Notes: generated from the sequence alone by a model not told the origin. A stretch of 39,805 bases of DNA from Lutibacter sp. (GCA_002733665.1 NVWM01000033.1:1-39805); one strand, 5' to 3'; positions 25,982-33,390 are shown, numbered from the stretch's first letter. Numbers and translations are program-made.

Positions 25982-26211
25982 TTGTCATTCCTGCGAAGGC
26001 AGGAATCCATAAACAGGAAAATAAATGAAAACGATTCATCAATATTATGTATATATCCTGTCAAGTAAAATTCGAGGAACTTTATATATTGGAATAACAA
26101 ATGATTTACAAAGAAGAGTTTATGAACATAAATCAGGAATAAAAAAGGGATTCACCCAAAAATATGGAGTTAATAGATTAGTTTGGATTCCTGCCTTCGC
26201 AGGAGTGACAA
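25982..26211. mobile_element. Mini-element: 28-bp terminal inverted repeats around a GIY-YIG ORF
   Basis: The left arm at 25982-26009 and right arm at 26184-26211 are inverted copies of one 28-bp sequence with a single mismatch (core ATTCCTGCGAAGGCAGGAAT on the left). Each arm is itself a hairpin (ATTCCTGC-GAAG-GCAGGAAT). The 230-bp unit contains only a shortened GIY-YIG ORF that reads through the right arm. It lies between mutS2 and ung. A degenerate third arm lies at 26908-26935 beyond ung. I found no obvious target-site duplication. It looks like a deletion derivative of a REP- or MITE-like element, which is inference. Confidence 0.8.
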
Positions 26212-26237
26212 ATATTCAAGTGATAAATAATTTTTGA
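26025..26237 (+). CDS. Shortened GIY-YIG nuclease-family protein
   Basis: 70 aa. The N-terminal part is a clear GIY-YIG module: YYVYILSSKIRGTLYIGITN (GIY and YIG core), then RRVYEHKSG with the conserved Arg and the GFTQKYGVNRLVW stretch. Stand-alone members usually have about 80-100 aa and continue after GV-x-x-LV into a segment with the catalytic Glu (ExxxREK-type). Here the frame runs instead into the right inverted repeat, read as WIPAFAGVT, and stops soon after. The catalytic Glu region is therefore missing and nuclease activity is unlikely. The gene lies fully inside the inverted-repeat element except for its last residues. Confidence 0.7.
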   Translation: MKTIHQYYVYILSSKIRGTLYIGITNDLQRRVYEHKSGIKKGFTQKYGVNRLVWIPAFAGVTNIQVINNF

Positions 26238-26238
26238 A

Positions 26239-26904
26239 ATGAACATAAATATACCAGAAAGTTGGAAACCAATTTTTCAAGAAGAATTTGAGAAGCTATA
26301 TTTCAAAGAATTGCAAAACTTTGTAAAGTCAGAATATACTGATCATAAATGTTTTCCACCAGAAAATCAAATCTTCTCAGCTTTTGATTTTTGTTCGTTT
26401 GATGACCTTAAGGTTGTTATTATTGGTCAAGATCCATATCACGATAAGGGACAAGCAAACGGCTTGTGCTTTTCAGTAAATGATGGAGTAAAACATCCAC
26501 CATCACTCAAAAATATATTTAAAGAAATAGAAACAGATTTAGGAAATAAAGTTCCTAAAAGTGGTAATTTAGAGCGTTGGGCACAAGAAGGTGTATTGTT
26601 GCTTAATGCAACATTGACAGTTCGTGCGCACAATGCTGGAAGCCATCAAAAGAATGGCTGGGAACAATTTACGGATGCTATAATTCAATATGTTTCAGAT
26701 AATAAGCAAGATGTAGTTTTCCTGCTTTGGGGAGGTTTTGCAAAGAAAAAAGGAAAGAGGATTGACAAAAACAAACATCATGTTTTAGAAACAGGACACC
26801 CTTCTCCGTTAAGCGCCAATCGTGGTTATTGGTTTGGAAACAAGCATTTTAGTAAGGCTAATGAGTTTTTAGTGGATAAAAATTTAAAAATTATAAGTTG
26901 GTAA
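26239..26904 (+). CDS. ung: Uracil-DNA glycosylase
   Basis: Removes uracil from DNA and starts base-excision repair. The 221-aa family-1 UDG has all main motifs: water-activating GQDPYHDKGQANGLCFS (Asp65), the PPSLKNIFKE helix, LLLNATLTVR, and the DNA-intercalating loop HPSPLSANRGYW near the C-terminus. Length is normal. The start lies 27 bp after the right arm of the GIY-YIG element, and a TAATTTTTG sequence (one base more than TAnnTTTG) lies just before it. Downstream a degenerate copy of the repeat and a partial second ung 3' end follow (see separate entries). Confidence 0.96.
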   Translation: MNINIPESWKPIFQEEFEKLYFKELQNFVKSEYTDHKCFPPENQIFSAFDFCSFDDLKVVIIGQDPYHDKGQANGLCFSVNDGVKHPPSLKNIFKEIETDLGNKVPKSGNLERWAQEGVLLLNATLTVRAHNAGSHQKNGWEQFTDAIIQYVSDNKQDVVFLLWGGFAKKKGKRIDKNKHHVLETGHPSPLSANRGYWFGNKHFSKANEFLVDKNLKIISW

Positions 26905-26907
26905 TTT

Positions 26908-26935
26908 GGCATTCCTGCCTTCGAAGGAATTACAG
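26908..26935. repeat. Degenerate copy of the GIY-YIG element arm
   Basis: GGCATTCCTGCCTTCGAAGG, followed by AATTACA, resembles the right arm at 26184-26211 (GGATTCCTGCCTTCGCAGG, then AGTGACA). It begins 3 nt after the ung stop and is followed directly by the ung remnant. Confidence 0.65.
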
Positions 26936-26938
26936 GTG

Positions 26939-27001
26939 TTAAGTGCTAGTAGAGGTTATTACTCTGGAAACAAGCACTTTATTGAGGTTAATGAGTTTTA
27001 G
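26939..27001 (+). pseudogene. Remnant of a second ung 3' end
   Basis: Read in frame the stretch gives LSASRGYYSGNKHFIEVNEF and a stop, matching 14 of 20 residues of the ung C-terminal segment LSANRGYWFGNKHFSKANEF. At the DNA level 48 of 60 bases agree with 26809-26868, with no gap. No other part of ung precedes it. It is a truncated relic, from a partial duplication or from replacement of the resident ung by a related allele. Confidence 0.8.
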
Positions 27002-27047
27002 AGTTTTAGAAGAAATTTATTGGTAGATATCATTCCAATCTTTTTAT

Positions 27048-27947
27048 TTATAAAATATCATTCAACGCATCATTTAAACTCTCAAATTGAAAATTAAAGC
27101 CAGCATTTTTAATTTTTTCTGAAGAAACTCGACTTCCATTCAATAATAATGAACCCATTTCTCCGAATAACCTGGAGATAACAAATTTTGGAATGTTAGG
27201 TAATAGTATAGGACGATTTATTACTTTTCCAATCTGTTTTGTGAGTTCAATATTTGTAACATATTCTGGAGAAACGGCATTGAATGTGCCTTCTAATTGA
27301 TTGCTATTCAGGATGAAATGAAACATGTTAGACAAGTCTTGAATGTGAATCCATGGCATATACTGATTTCCTGTTCCAATTCCTGAGCCAATTCTATATT
27401 TTATCGGTTGCACAATTTTTTTAAGCGCTCCATCATTTTTTGCTAGAATAATTCCAATTCTTACAATTGCTACTCTTTTGGCAATAGCACTTGATTTAAA
27501 TTTATGTGCTGCCTTTTCCCATTTATCACAAACATCACTTAAAAAATCATTTCCTTTTGGGCTTTTTTCATCAAAAATAATATTTGTAGTTATCGTTCCA
27601 TAATATCCTACAGCAGATGCCGAAATAAATGTGTCAATGGTTATTTGATGTTCTTTTAATTTCTCAAAAATTAAATTTGCAGTGTCAATTCGACTAGAGT
27701 AAATATGCTCTTTCACTTCTTCTGTCCACCTTTTTTCTGCAATTGAAGAACCAGCAAGATGAATGATTGTGTGAATATTTTTTAATGCATTTGCATCAAT
27801 ATAACTGTTCTTCAAATCCCATAAATACTCATTATCATTTGTTACTTTTCGCGTTAAGAATCTAACTTCATATTCACTCTCCAATTGTTTGGTTAAGTGT
27901 TTGGAAAGCATGCCATTCGCTCCAGTAATTAAAATAATTTTCTTCAC
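27048..27947 (-). CDS. TIGR01777-type NAD(P)-dependent epimerase (SDR39U1-like)
   Basis: An atypical extended short-chain dehydrogenase of 299 aa with unknown substrate. The N-terminal dinucleotide site is ILITGANGMLSKHL (the usual form is GGTGFIG), followed by HTIIHLAGSSIAEKRW, a hallmark of this family. SASAVGYYG carries the catalytic Tyr region, MPWIHIQDLSNMFHFIL and TFNAVSPEYVTN are further family segments, and the C-terminal region INRPILLPNIPKFV precedes LLLNGSRVSSEK (the usual GSQRV motif). It reads toward ung and has no visible operon partner. Confidence 0.88.
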   Translation of the reverse strand: MKKIILITGANGMLSKHLTKQLESEYEVRFLTRKVTNDNEYLWDLKNSYIDANALKNIHTIIHLAGSSIAEKRWTEEVKEHIYSSRIDTANLIFEKLKEHQITIDTFISASAVGYYGTITTNIIFDEKSPKGNDFLSDVCDKWEKAAHKFKSSAIAKRVAIVRIGIILAKNDGALKKIVQPIKYRIGSGIGTGNQYMPWIHIQDLSNMFHFILNSNQLEGTFNAVSPEYVTNIELTKQIGKVINRPILLPNIPKFVISRLFGEMGSLLLNGSRVSSEKIKNAGFNFQFESLNDALNDIL

Positions 27948-28098
27948 TTTTTTATAAGATTATTCAGATAGTTTCGTACTCTTCAAAACGATGTTCTCTA
28001 GTTGGTTTGATTTTGTTATGATTAAGGATGCATTTAAAATTTACTTTTATGTAATAACCAAAAATACCATTTATAAACAACAAGTTGAAACCATAAAC

Positions 28099-28130
28099 CA
28101 AAAAAAGCCCATCAATTTGATGGGCTTTGG
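28099..28130 (-). terminator. Terminator of the cold-shock gene
   Basis: AAAGCCCATCAA (28104-28115) and TTGATGGGCTTT (28117-28128) form a perfect 12-bp stem; on the minus strand a T-run follows. It ends the csp transcript about 20 bp after the stop codon. Confidence 0.92.
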
Positions 28131-28150
28131 TAAAACTAGTTATGTATATA

Positions 28151-28342
28151 TTATATTACTTTTACATTTACTGCGTTTAATCCTTTTTTTCCTTCTTCTA
28201 AATCAAATTCGACGTTATCGCCTTCTGTTATTTGATCTACTAATCCAGAAATGTGAACAAAATGTTCGGTGTTTGAACCTTCTTCAACGATAAAACCAAA
28301 TCCTTTGGCCTCGTTAAAAAATTTTACTGTTCCTTTACTCAT
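28151..28342 (-). CDS. Cold-shock protein (CspA family)
   Basis: A 63-aa single OB-fold RNA chaperone that binds single-stranded nucleic acids. RNP1 is present as KGFGFI and RNP2 as HFVHIS, with MSKGTVKFFNEAKGFGFIVE at the start and a C-terminal strand VNVKVI. Length is typical of flavobacterial Csp. The gene is monocistronic, with a long A/T-rich leader (28343-28429 is shared with the divergent dipeptidase gene), which may carry temperature-responsive structure, although I cannot show one. A strong terminator follows. Confidence 0.95.
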   Translation of the reverse strand: MSKGTVKFFNEAKGFGFIVEEGSNTEHFVHISGLVDQITEGDNVEFDLEEGKKGLNAVNVKVI

Positions 28343-28429
28343 GTTATTATATTTAATTATTAATATTACTAAGGAGTTTGCAATTATGATGCCAAAAATG
28401 TTAAAAGTTATTTATTGTAACTTTACAAA

Positions 28430-29095
28430 ATGAGATTTGTATTAAAAACACTGCTATTTTTTAGTTGCTTTAACGTATTTGCACAGTTGGAAGAAGGTTT
28501 TGTGTATGTAACAGATGAGATTCCATCAATCAAAGTAGAATTGCGTTATTTCTCGGAGAATAACTTTGTTGGTCAAAAAATTGAAGGCTATAATTCCAAT
28601 GTTGTTATTTTATCACACGAAGCAACAAAGACCTTAAAGAAAGTTCAAAGTGAATTGCTAAAAGATAGTTTGTCACTTAAAATTTTTGATGCATATCGTC
28701 CGCAGCGCGCAGTAAATCATTTTAGAAAATGGGCAAGAAATGTAAATGATACATTGACAAAACAAGATTTTTATCCGAAGGTAAAGAAGAAAAACTTGTT
28801 TAAAGAGGGTTATATTTCAACACATTCAAGGCATAGTAGTGGAAGTACATTAGATATTACAGTGGTTGATTTAAAAACTTGTAAAGAGTTGGATATGGGA
28901 ACTGCATATGATCATTTCGGAAAAGAATCACATACTTTTTATGGCGGAATCACCCAAAAACAAAAAGCCAACAGAATGTTTTTAAAAACTGTGATGAGTA
29001 AGCACGGTTTTCGTAATTATCCTCAAGAATGGTGGCATTTCACCTTAAGAGGTGAACCATTTTTGAATCAATACTTTGATTTTGCAGTGGAATAA
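28430..29095 (+). CDS. D-alanyl-D-alanine dipeptidase, VanX/DdpX type (M15D)
   Basis: Zinc dipeptidase with an N-terminal signal peptide (LLFFSCFNVFAQ), so periplasmic. The 221-aa protein has the VanX active site: Arg90 in FDAYRPQRA, zinc ligands His135 and Asp142 in SRHSSGSTLDITV, general base Glu200 and third zinc ligand His203 in PQEWWHF. The Gly/Tyr segment MGTAYDHFGKESHTFYG is also conserved. It likely recycles D-Ala-D-Ala from peptidoglycan; nothing here (no VanH, VanA or VanRS neighbours) suggests glycopeptide resistance. A TAACTTTA box lies only 4 nt before the ATG, so the transcript may be almost leaderless. Confidence 0.92.
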   Translation: MRFVLKTLLFFSCFNVFAQLEEGFVYVTDEIPSIKVELRYFSENNFVGQKIEGYNSNVVILSHEATKTLKKVQSELLKDSLSLKIFDAYRPQRAVNHFRKWARNVNDTLTKQDFYPKVKKKNLFKEGYISTHSRHSSGSTLDITVVDLKTCKELDMGTAYDHFGKESHTFYGGITQKQKANRMFLKTVMSKHGFRNYPQEWWHFTLRGEPFLNQYFDFAVE

Positions 29096-29099
29096 TTAT

Positions 29100-30689
29100 T
29101 TATTCAAACTCACTTGTAAAATGTAACTTCACAGAAGGATACTTACTTTGTGTCATTTGAATTGTAAAGCCAGAATCAGCAAAGAAAACCATCTGATTGT
29201 GCTTGTCTTTGGCAAGATAACGCTGTTTTACACGTCTAAATTCTTTAAACTCTTCGTTTTTAATATCGTCAGGATCAACCCAACAAACCTTGTGCATTGG
29301 TAAGTTTTCGTAGGTACATTTTGCACCATATTCATGTTCTAATCTGTATTGAATAACTTCGTATTGAAGTGCACCAACAGTTCCGATTATTTTTCTACCG
29401 TTTATATCAAGCGTAAATAATTGTGCAACACCTTCATCCATTAATTGATCTAAACCTTTTTGTAACTGCTTAGATTTCATTGGATCTGCATTGTTCACAT
29501 ATCTGAAATGCTCTGGAGAAAAACTTGGTATCCCTTTGAAATTTAAGATTTCTCCTTCGGTTAATGTATCTCCGATTTTGAAGTTTCCAGTGTCGTGTAA
29601 TCCTACAATATCTCCAGGAAATGATTCGTCTACAATTTCCTTTTTTTCTGCAAAGAAAGCATTTGGACTAGAAAATTTCATTTTTTTATTATTTCTAACG
29701 TGTAGATATGGAGCGTTTCGTTTAAAAACTCCAGAAACAATCTTAACAAACGCCAATCTATCTCTGTGTTTTGGGTCCATATTTGCATGAATTTTAAACA
29801 CAAATCCCGTTAATTTCTCTTCTTTTGAATCAACCAAACGTTCTTCAGCCATTTTTGGCTGTGGAGTAGGAGCAATCTCAGTAAAACAATCTAACAATTC
29901 TTTAACACCAAAATTATTCAATGCCGAACCAAAAAATACAGGCTGTAAATCTCCTTGTAAGTACTCTTCGTTATTAAATTTCGGATATACTTCATACACC
30001 AATTCTAATTCTTCTCTTAATTCATTTGCTGCTTTTTCACCAACAATTTCATCTAATTGAGGGTCGTCTAAGTCACTAAATTCAACACCTTCAGAAACAG
30101 TTTGTTTATTATCTGCTGAAAAAAGATTCAGTTTCTTTCCCCAAATGTTATATATACCTTTGAAGTCATAACCCATTCCGATTGGAAAACTCAAAGGTGT
30201 AACTCGCAAGCCTAATTTTTGTTCTACTTCGTCTAGCAAATCAAACGCATCTTTTCCTTCTCTATCCATTTTGTTGATAAAAACGATGATTGGAATCTTA
30301 CGCATTCTACAAACTTCCACTAATTTTTCGGTTTGAGCCTCTACACCTTTTGCAACATCAATTACAACAATAACGCTATCTACAGCAGTCAATGTTCTAA
30401 AAGTATCTTCAGCAAAATCTTTGTGTCCAGGAGTGTCGAGAATGTTTATTTTTTTGTCTTTATAGATAAATGCTAGTACAGAAGTTGCCACAGAAATCCC
30501 TCTTTGACGCTCAATCTCCATAAAATCGGAAGTCGCTCCCTTTTTTATTTTATTGTTTTTTACAGCACCTGCTTCTTTAATAGCTCCACCAAATAATAAT
30601 AACTTCTCAGTCAAAGTTGTTTTCCCAGCATCAGGATGCGAAATAATTCCAAAAGTGCGTCTGCGTTCTAATTCTTCTAAAAAAGACAT
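29100..30689 (-). CDS. prfC: Peptide chain release factor 3
   Basis: Translational GTPase that removes RF1/RF2 from ribosomes after termination. It has 529 aa, equal to the E. coli length. G1 is SHPDAGKTTLTEKLL, the switch I region is GATSDFMEIERQRGISV, G3 is DTPGHKDF and G4 is NKMD. Later come the RF3 elements HANMDPKHRDRLAFVKIVSG and VGALQYEVIQYRLEHEYG. The gene is convergent to the dipeptidase (4-bp gap) and its start lies next to a pair of palindromic repeats at 30702-30780. Identification is firm. Confidence 0.97.
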   Translation of the reverse strand: MSFLEELERRRTFGIISHPDAGKTTLTEKLLLFGGAIKEAGAVKNNKIKKGATSDFMEIERQRGISVATSVLAFIYKDKKINILDTPGHKDFAEDTFRTLTAVDSVIVVIDVAKGVEAQTEKLVEVCRMRKIPIIVFINKMDREGKDAFDLLDEVEQKLGLRVTPLSFPIGMGYDFKGIYNIWGKKLNLFSADNKQTVSEGVEFSDLDDPQLDEIVGEKAANELREELELVYEVYPKFNNEEYLQGDLQPVFFGSALNNFGVKELLDCFTEIAPTPQPKMAEERLVDSKEEKLTGFVFKIHANMDPKHRDRLAFVKIVSGVFKRNAPYLHVRNNKKMKFSSPNAFFAEKKEIVDESFPGDIVGLHDTGNFKIGDTLTEGEILNFKGIPSFSPEHFRYVNNADPMKSKQLQKGLDQLMDEGVAQLFTLDINGRKIIGTVGALQYEVIQYRLEHEYGAKCTYENLPMHKVCWVDPDDIKNEEFKEFRRVKQRYLAKDKHNQMVFFADSGFTIQMTQSKYPSVKLHFTSEFE

Positions 30690-30701
30690 ATTTTTCTTTT
30701 A

Positions 30702-30780
30702 AATAACCTCTCGACTGCGCTCGAGGAGACATTAATAATCAAAATGTCAGGTCGAGCGCAGTCGAGACCTATTTGACATT
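30702..30780. repeat. Two CTCGAC/GTCGAG palindromes back to back
   Basis: 30702-30733 (core CCTCTCGACTGCGCTCGAGG) is an inverted copy of 1230-1260, and 30743-30780 carries AATGTCAGGTCGAGCGCAGT, then CGAGACC, closed by TGACATT. The two copies face each other between divergent prfC and idi. They may shape the promoter region or insulate the two genes. Confidence 0.75.
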
Positions 30781-30845
30781 AGAGATAAATAAAAATTGCG
30801 ATTGCAAAGATACACTATCATTGCCAATAGTTGTAATGCTTTTTC

Positions 30846-30853
30846 TATATTTG
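30846..30853 (+). promoter_or_regulatory. -7 box TATATTTG abutting the idi start codon
   Basis: TATATTTG fits TAnnTTTG and ends only 4 nt before the ATG at 30858. A TTG at 30821-30823 sits 22 nt upstream, slightly long for a -33 box. If transcription starts where it normally does, the idi mRNA has almost no 5' leader. Confidence 0.6.
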
Positions 30854-30857
30854 TAAA

Positions 30858-31376
30858 ATGACGGAAGAACACGTAATTTTAGTTGATAAAAACGACAAAC
30901 AAATTGGCTTGATGCCAAAAATGGAAGCACATGAAAAGGCATTATTGCATAGAGCGTTTTCTGTTTTTGTTTTTAATGATGATGGAGAACTGATGTTGCA
31001 GCAACGTGCAGCAGAAAAATACCATTCGCCTTTACTATGGACAAATACTTGCTGTAGCCATCAACGCGATGGAGAAACTAGTTTGGAAGCAGGAAAACGT
31101 AGATTACAAGAGGAAATGGGTTTTGAATGTGATTTAAAAGAGGTTTTTTCTTTTATTTACCAAGCACCTTTTGATAATGGGTTGACAGAACATGAATTAG
31201 ATCATGTAATGGTTGGGCATTTTAATGATAATCCGAAGGTAAACAAAGAAGAAGTTCAAGATTTTAAATGGATGACTTTGCAAGAAGTAAAAGTTGATAT
31301 GGAGTTTAATCCAGACAATTATACTGCTTGGTTTCAGATTATTTTTGAGAAATATTATAATTTTATAAGTAAATAA
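30858..31376 (+). CDS. idi: Isopentenyl-diphosphate delta-isomerase, type 1
   Basis: Interconverts IPP and DMAPP for isoprenoid synthesis. The 172-aa Nudix-fold enzyme has the catalytic cysteine region TNTCCSHQRDGE (Cys65 or Cys66), the metal-binding histidines of SHQR, and the Nudix-like helix EAGKRRLQEEMGF; ELDHVMVGHF provides the glutamate region. Length matches E. coli Idi (182 aa). It is the first gene of a four-gene run with TAATG or 2-bp junctions (queD-like, bcp, manA). The other members belong to unrelated pathways, so this is a housekeeping operon and not a pathway operon. Confidence 0.95.
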   Translation: MTEEHVILVDKNDKQIGLMPKMEAHEKALLHRAFSVFVFNDDGELMLQQRAAEKYHSPLLWTNTCCSHQRDGETSLEAGKRRLQEEMGFECDLKEVFSFIYQAPFDNGLTEHELDHVMVGHFNDNPKVNKEEVQDFKWMTLQEVKVDMEFNPDNYTAWFQIIFEKYYNFISK

Positions 31377-31789
31377 TGGCAAAAGTTACCGTACATAGAA
31401 AAGCACATTTTAATGCAGCACATCGTTTGTATAACGGTGAATGGAGTGATGCTCGCAATGCAACTGTTTTTGGTAAATGTGCAAATCCACATTATCACGG
31501 ACATAATTATGAGTTGATTGTTGCTGTAAAAGGTGAAATAGATAAAGAAACAGGTTTTGTGATGGATATGAAAATTTTAAAAGATTTGATTGAAGTCGAA
31601 ATTGAAGAAAAATTAGATCATAAAAATTTGAATGAAGAAGTTGAAGAATTTAAAACGTTGAATCCAACGGCAGAAAATATTGCAGTTATAATTTGGAATA
31701 TATTGCGAACTAAAATTGATTCAATTCTTGAATTAACAGTAACTTTATATGAAACACCTCGTAATTTTGTGGTGTATAGCGGAGAGTAA
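31376..31789 (+). CDS. queD: 6-carboxytetrahydropterin/6-pyruvoyltetrahydropterin synthase family (QueD-like)
   Basis: T-fold enzyme that acts on dihydroneopterin triphosphate; in bacteria it usually makes 6-carboxytetrahydropterin for queuosine. The 137-aa protein has zinc ligands His16 (NAAHRLYN) and His41/His43 (HYHGHNYEL), catalytic Cys35 in GKCANPHYHG, the DMKILKDLI segment, LDHKNLNE with the catalytic His/Asp region, and PTAENIAVIIWNIL. The Cys-x3-His arrangement supports an active enzyme. The other queuosine genes are not in the window, so a biopterin-type role cannot be excluded. It overlaps the idi stop by one base. Confidence 0.88.
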   Translation: MAKVTVHRKAHFNAAHRLYNGEWSDARNATVFGKCANPHYHGHNYELIVAVKGEIDKETGFVMDMKILKDLIEVEIEEKLDHKNLNEEVEEFKTLNPTAENIAVIIWNILRTKIDSILELTVTLYETPRNFVVYSGE

Positions 31790-31791
31790 TT

Positions 31792-32250
31792 ATGATAGAT
31801 TTAGAAGATAAAATACCGTTATTCACACTAAAAGATCAAGAAGATAATGATTTTTCTATTGAAAATCTTATAGGAAAGAAATCCTTGGTAATTTTCTTTT
31901 ATCCAAAGGATTTTACTCCAGGATGTGTGCGAGAAGTTTGTGCATTTAGAGATCAGTATCAAGATTTTTTAGATTGCGGAGTTGAAGTAATAGGTATAAG
32001 TTCTGATGGTTTAAACTCACATAAAAAATTTGCAGAAAAACATAATTTGCCATTTACATTATTATCAGATGTGAAAGGAAAGATTAGAAAATTATTTGGC
32101 GTTCCAAGTAGTTTTTTAGGTTTACTTCCAGGAAGAATGACCTTTGTGATAGATAAACAAGGGATTGTGAAAATGAGATTTAACAATCAGTTTGGTGCAG
32201 AAAAGCATATTTCAGCATCTTTAAAAGTATTAAAAGCAACAAAAAATTAA
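31792..32250 (+). CDS. bcp: Peroxiredoxin, BCP/PrxQ type
   Basis: Thioredoxin-dependent peroxidase of 152 aa. Peroxidatic Cys45 lies in YPKDFTPGCVREVCAF and the putative resolving Cys50 is five residues later, the PrxQ arrangement. GVEVIGISSDGLNSHKKFAE, the Ser/Asp region, and LLSDVKGKIRKLFG follow the family, and the C-terminal MTFVIDKQGIVKMRF is typical. It lacks a signal peptide and is cytoplasmic. Two bases separate it from the queD-like gene and it overlaps manA by one base. It is the third peroxiredoxin of the window and sits apart from the others. Confidence 0.93.
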   Translation: MIDLEDKIPLFTLKDQEDNDFSIENLIGKKSLVIFFYPKDFTPGCVREVCAFRDQYQDFLDCGVEVIGISSDGLNSHKKFAEKHNLPFTLLSDVKGKIRKLFGVPSSFLGLLPGRMTFVIDKQGIVKMRFNNQFGAEKHISASLKVLKATKN

Positions 32251-33230
32251 TGAGTATTAAGTATCCAATAAAATTCGTTCCTATATTGAAAGAGAAAATT
32301 TGGGGAGGAGAAAAACTTATGAATTTGTTGGGTAAGAAATCTGACAAAAAAAACATTGGAGAAAGTTGGGAAATATCTGATGTTGAGGGAGATACGTCGG
32401 TTGTGGCCAACGGGGAGTTGAAAGGGAAAACTCTTAAGGAATTGATTGCTAAATATCAGGGAAGTTTAGTTGGAGAGAAAATATACAAAGAATTCGGAAC
32501 GAAATTTCCGCTTTTAATAAAATTTATTGATGCAAAAACACCTTTGAGTATTCAGTTGCATCCTCACGATAGGTTGGCAAAAGAGAGGCATAATTCTTTT
32601 GGAAAAACAGAAATGTGGTATGTAATGCAAGCAGACAGGAAATCAAATTTGATTGTTGGTTTTAAAGAAGATACGAATTCAGAAGAATATTTAAAGCATT
32701 TAGAAAATAAAACTTTAGTCGATATTTTAAATTTTGATGAAGTAGAGAAAGGCGATGCGTATTTTATTTCAGAAGGAAGAATACATGCAATTGGAGCAGG
32801 AATATTACTTGCAGAAATTCAACAAACATCAGATATAACCTACCGTATTTATGATTGGGATAGAGTTGATGATAATGGTAATGCTAGGGATTTGCATATT
32901 TCGGAAACTATAGATGCAATTAATTATAAATCACAGGAAAGTTATAAAACAAATTATATTCACTCTCAAAATAAGTCAACACTTATTGTTGAATGCACAT
33001 ACTTTACAACAAATATTCTTCCAGTAAAAGGAACCGTAAGTTTTAACCATATAGACAAAGATTCTTTTGTGATATATATGTGTGTAGACGGTCATGTTAC
33101 CTTTGAATATGGCGAAAATCAACTTGTGGAATTAAATGAAGGAGAAACAATTCTAATTCCTGCTATCTTAAAAAAGGGAGTAATTTTTTCAGAAATTGAT
33201 TCCAAATTATTAGAAATATTTATAGCTTAA
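32250..33230 (+). CDS. manA: Mannose-6-phosphate isomerase, class I
   Basis: Zinc enzyme that interconverts mannose 6-phosphate and fructose 6-phosphate, supplying GDP-mannose synthesis. The 326-aa short form has the cupin zinc site: SIQLHPHD, KTEMWYVM, and GRIHAIGAGILLAEIQQTSD, which also carries the catalytic region TYRIYDWDR. NLGKK-type loops near the N-terminus (KIWGGEKLMNLLGKKS) are typical. The C-terminal cupin (~255-326) ends GETILIPAILKKG. It is the last gene of the idi run and is followed by a strong terminator at 33245-33280. Confidence 0.94.
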   Translation: MSIKYPIKFVPILKEKIWGGEKLMNLLGKKSDKKNIGESWEISDVEGDTSVVANGELKGKTLKELIAKYQGSLVGEKIYKEFGTKFPLLIKFIDAKTPLSIQLHPHDRLAKERHNSFGKTEMWYVMQADRKSNLIVGFKEDTNSEEYLKHLENKTLVDILNFDEVEKGDAYFISEGRIHAIGAGILLAEIQQTSDITYRIYDWDRVDDNGNARDLHISETIDAINYKSQESYKTNYIHSQNKSTLIVECTYFTTNILPVKGTVSFNHIDKDSFVIYMCVDGHVTFEYGENQLVELNEGETILIPAILKKGVIFSEIDSKLLEIFIA

Positions 33231-33244
33231 TAAGTGTATAAAAC

Positions 33245-33280
33245 AAACAGGTCTTTAATAAAAATTAAAGACCTGTTTTA
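33245..33280 (+). terminator. Terminator of the idi-manA operon
   Basis: A perfect 15-bp stem, AAACAGGTCTTTAAT (33245-33259) with ATTAAAGACCTGTTT (33264-33278), and a 4-A loop follow the manA stop by about 14 bp. The T-tract is short and partly in the stem. Confidence 0.9.
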
Positions 33281-33350
33281 CCTTCTTTGATTAAAGCCCC
33301 CACAATAATCACTACAAATATATATTCTTTTTTGAAGATATTTACAGGAA

Positions 33351-33375
33351 AAACCCCTTTTTTTTTTAAGGGTTT
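33351..33375 (-). terminator. Probable terminator of the hotdog-like gene
   Basis: On the minus strand AAACCC and GGGTTT flank an A-rich loop of about 13 nt, followed by TTCC. The stem is short and the large loop makes it weak, but it sits 16 bp after the stop codon of the 118-aa gene. Confidence 0.5.
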
Positions 33376-33390
33376 ATCCTTTATCTTAAT

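Noticed and set aside
26025-26237. Active homing or repair endonuclease
   Set aside because: The GIY-YIG core is present, but the part with the catalytic glutamate is missing and the tail comes from the inverted repeat.
27991-28293. 100-aa plus-strand frame over the cold-shock gene
   Set aside because: It is antisense to csp and its terminator, low in complexity and without family features; a shadow frame.
28430-29095. Vancomycin-resistance VanX
   Set aside because: Family and active site match, but there are no VanH/VanA or sensor genes, and such dipeptidases are common in peptidoglycan turnover.
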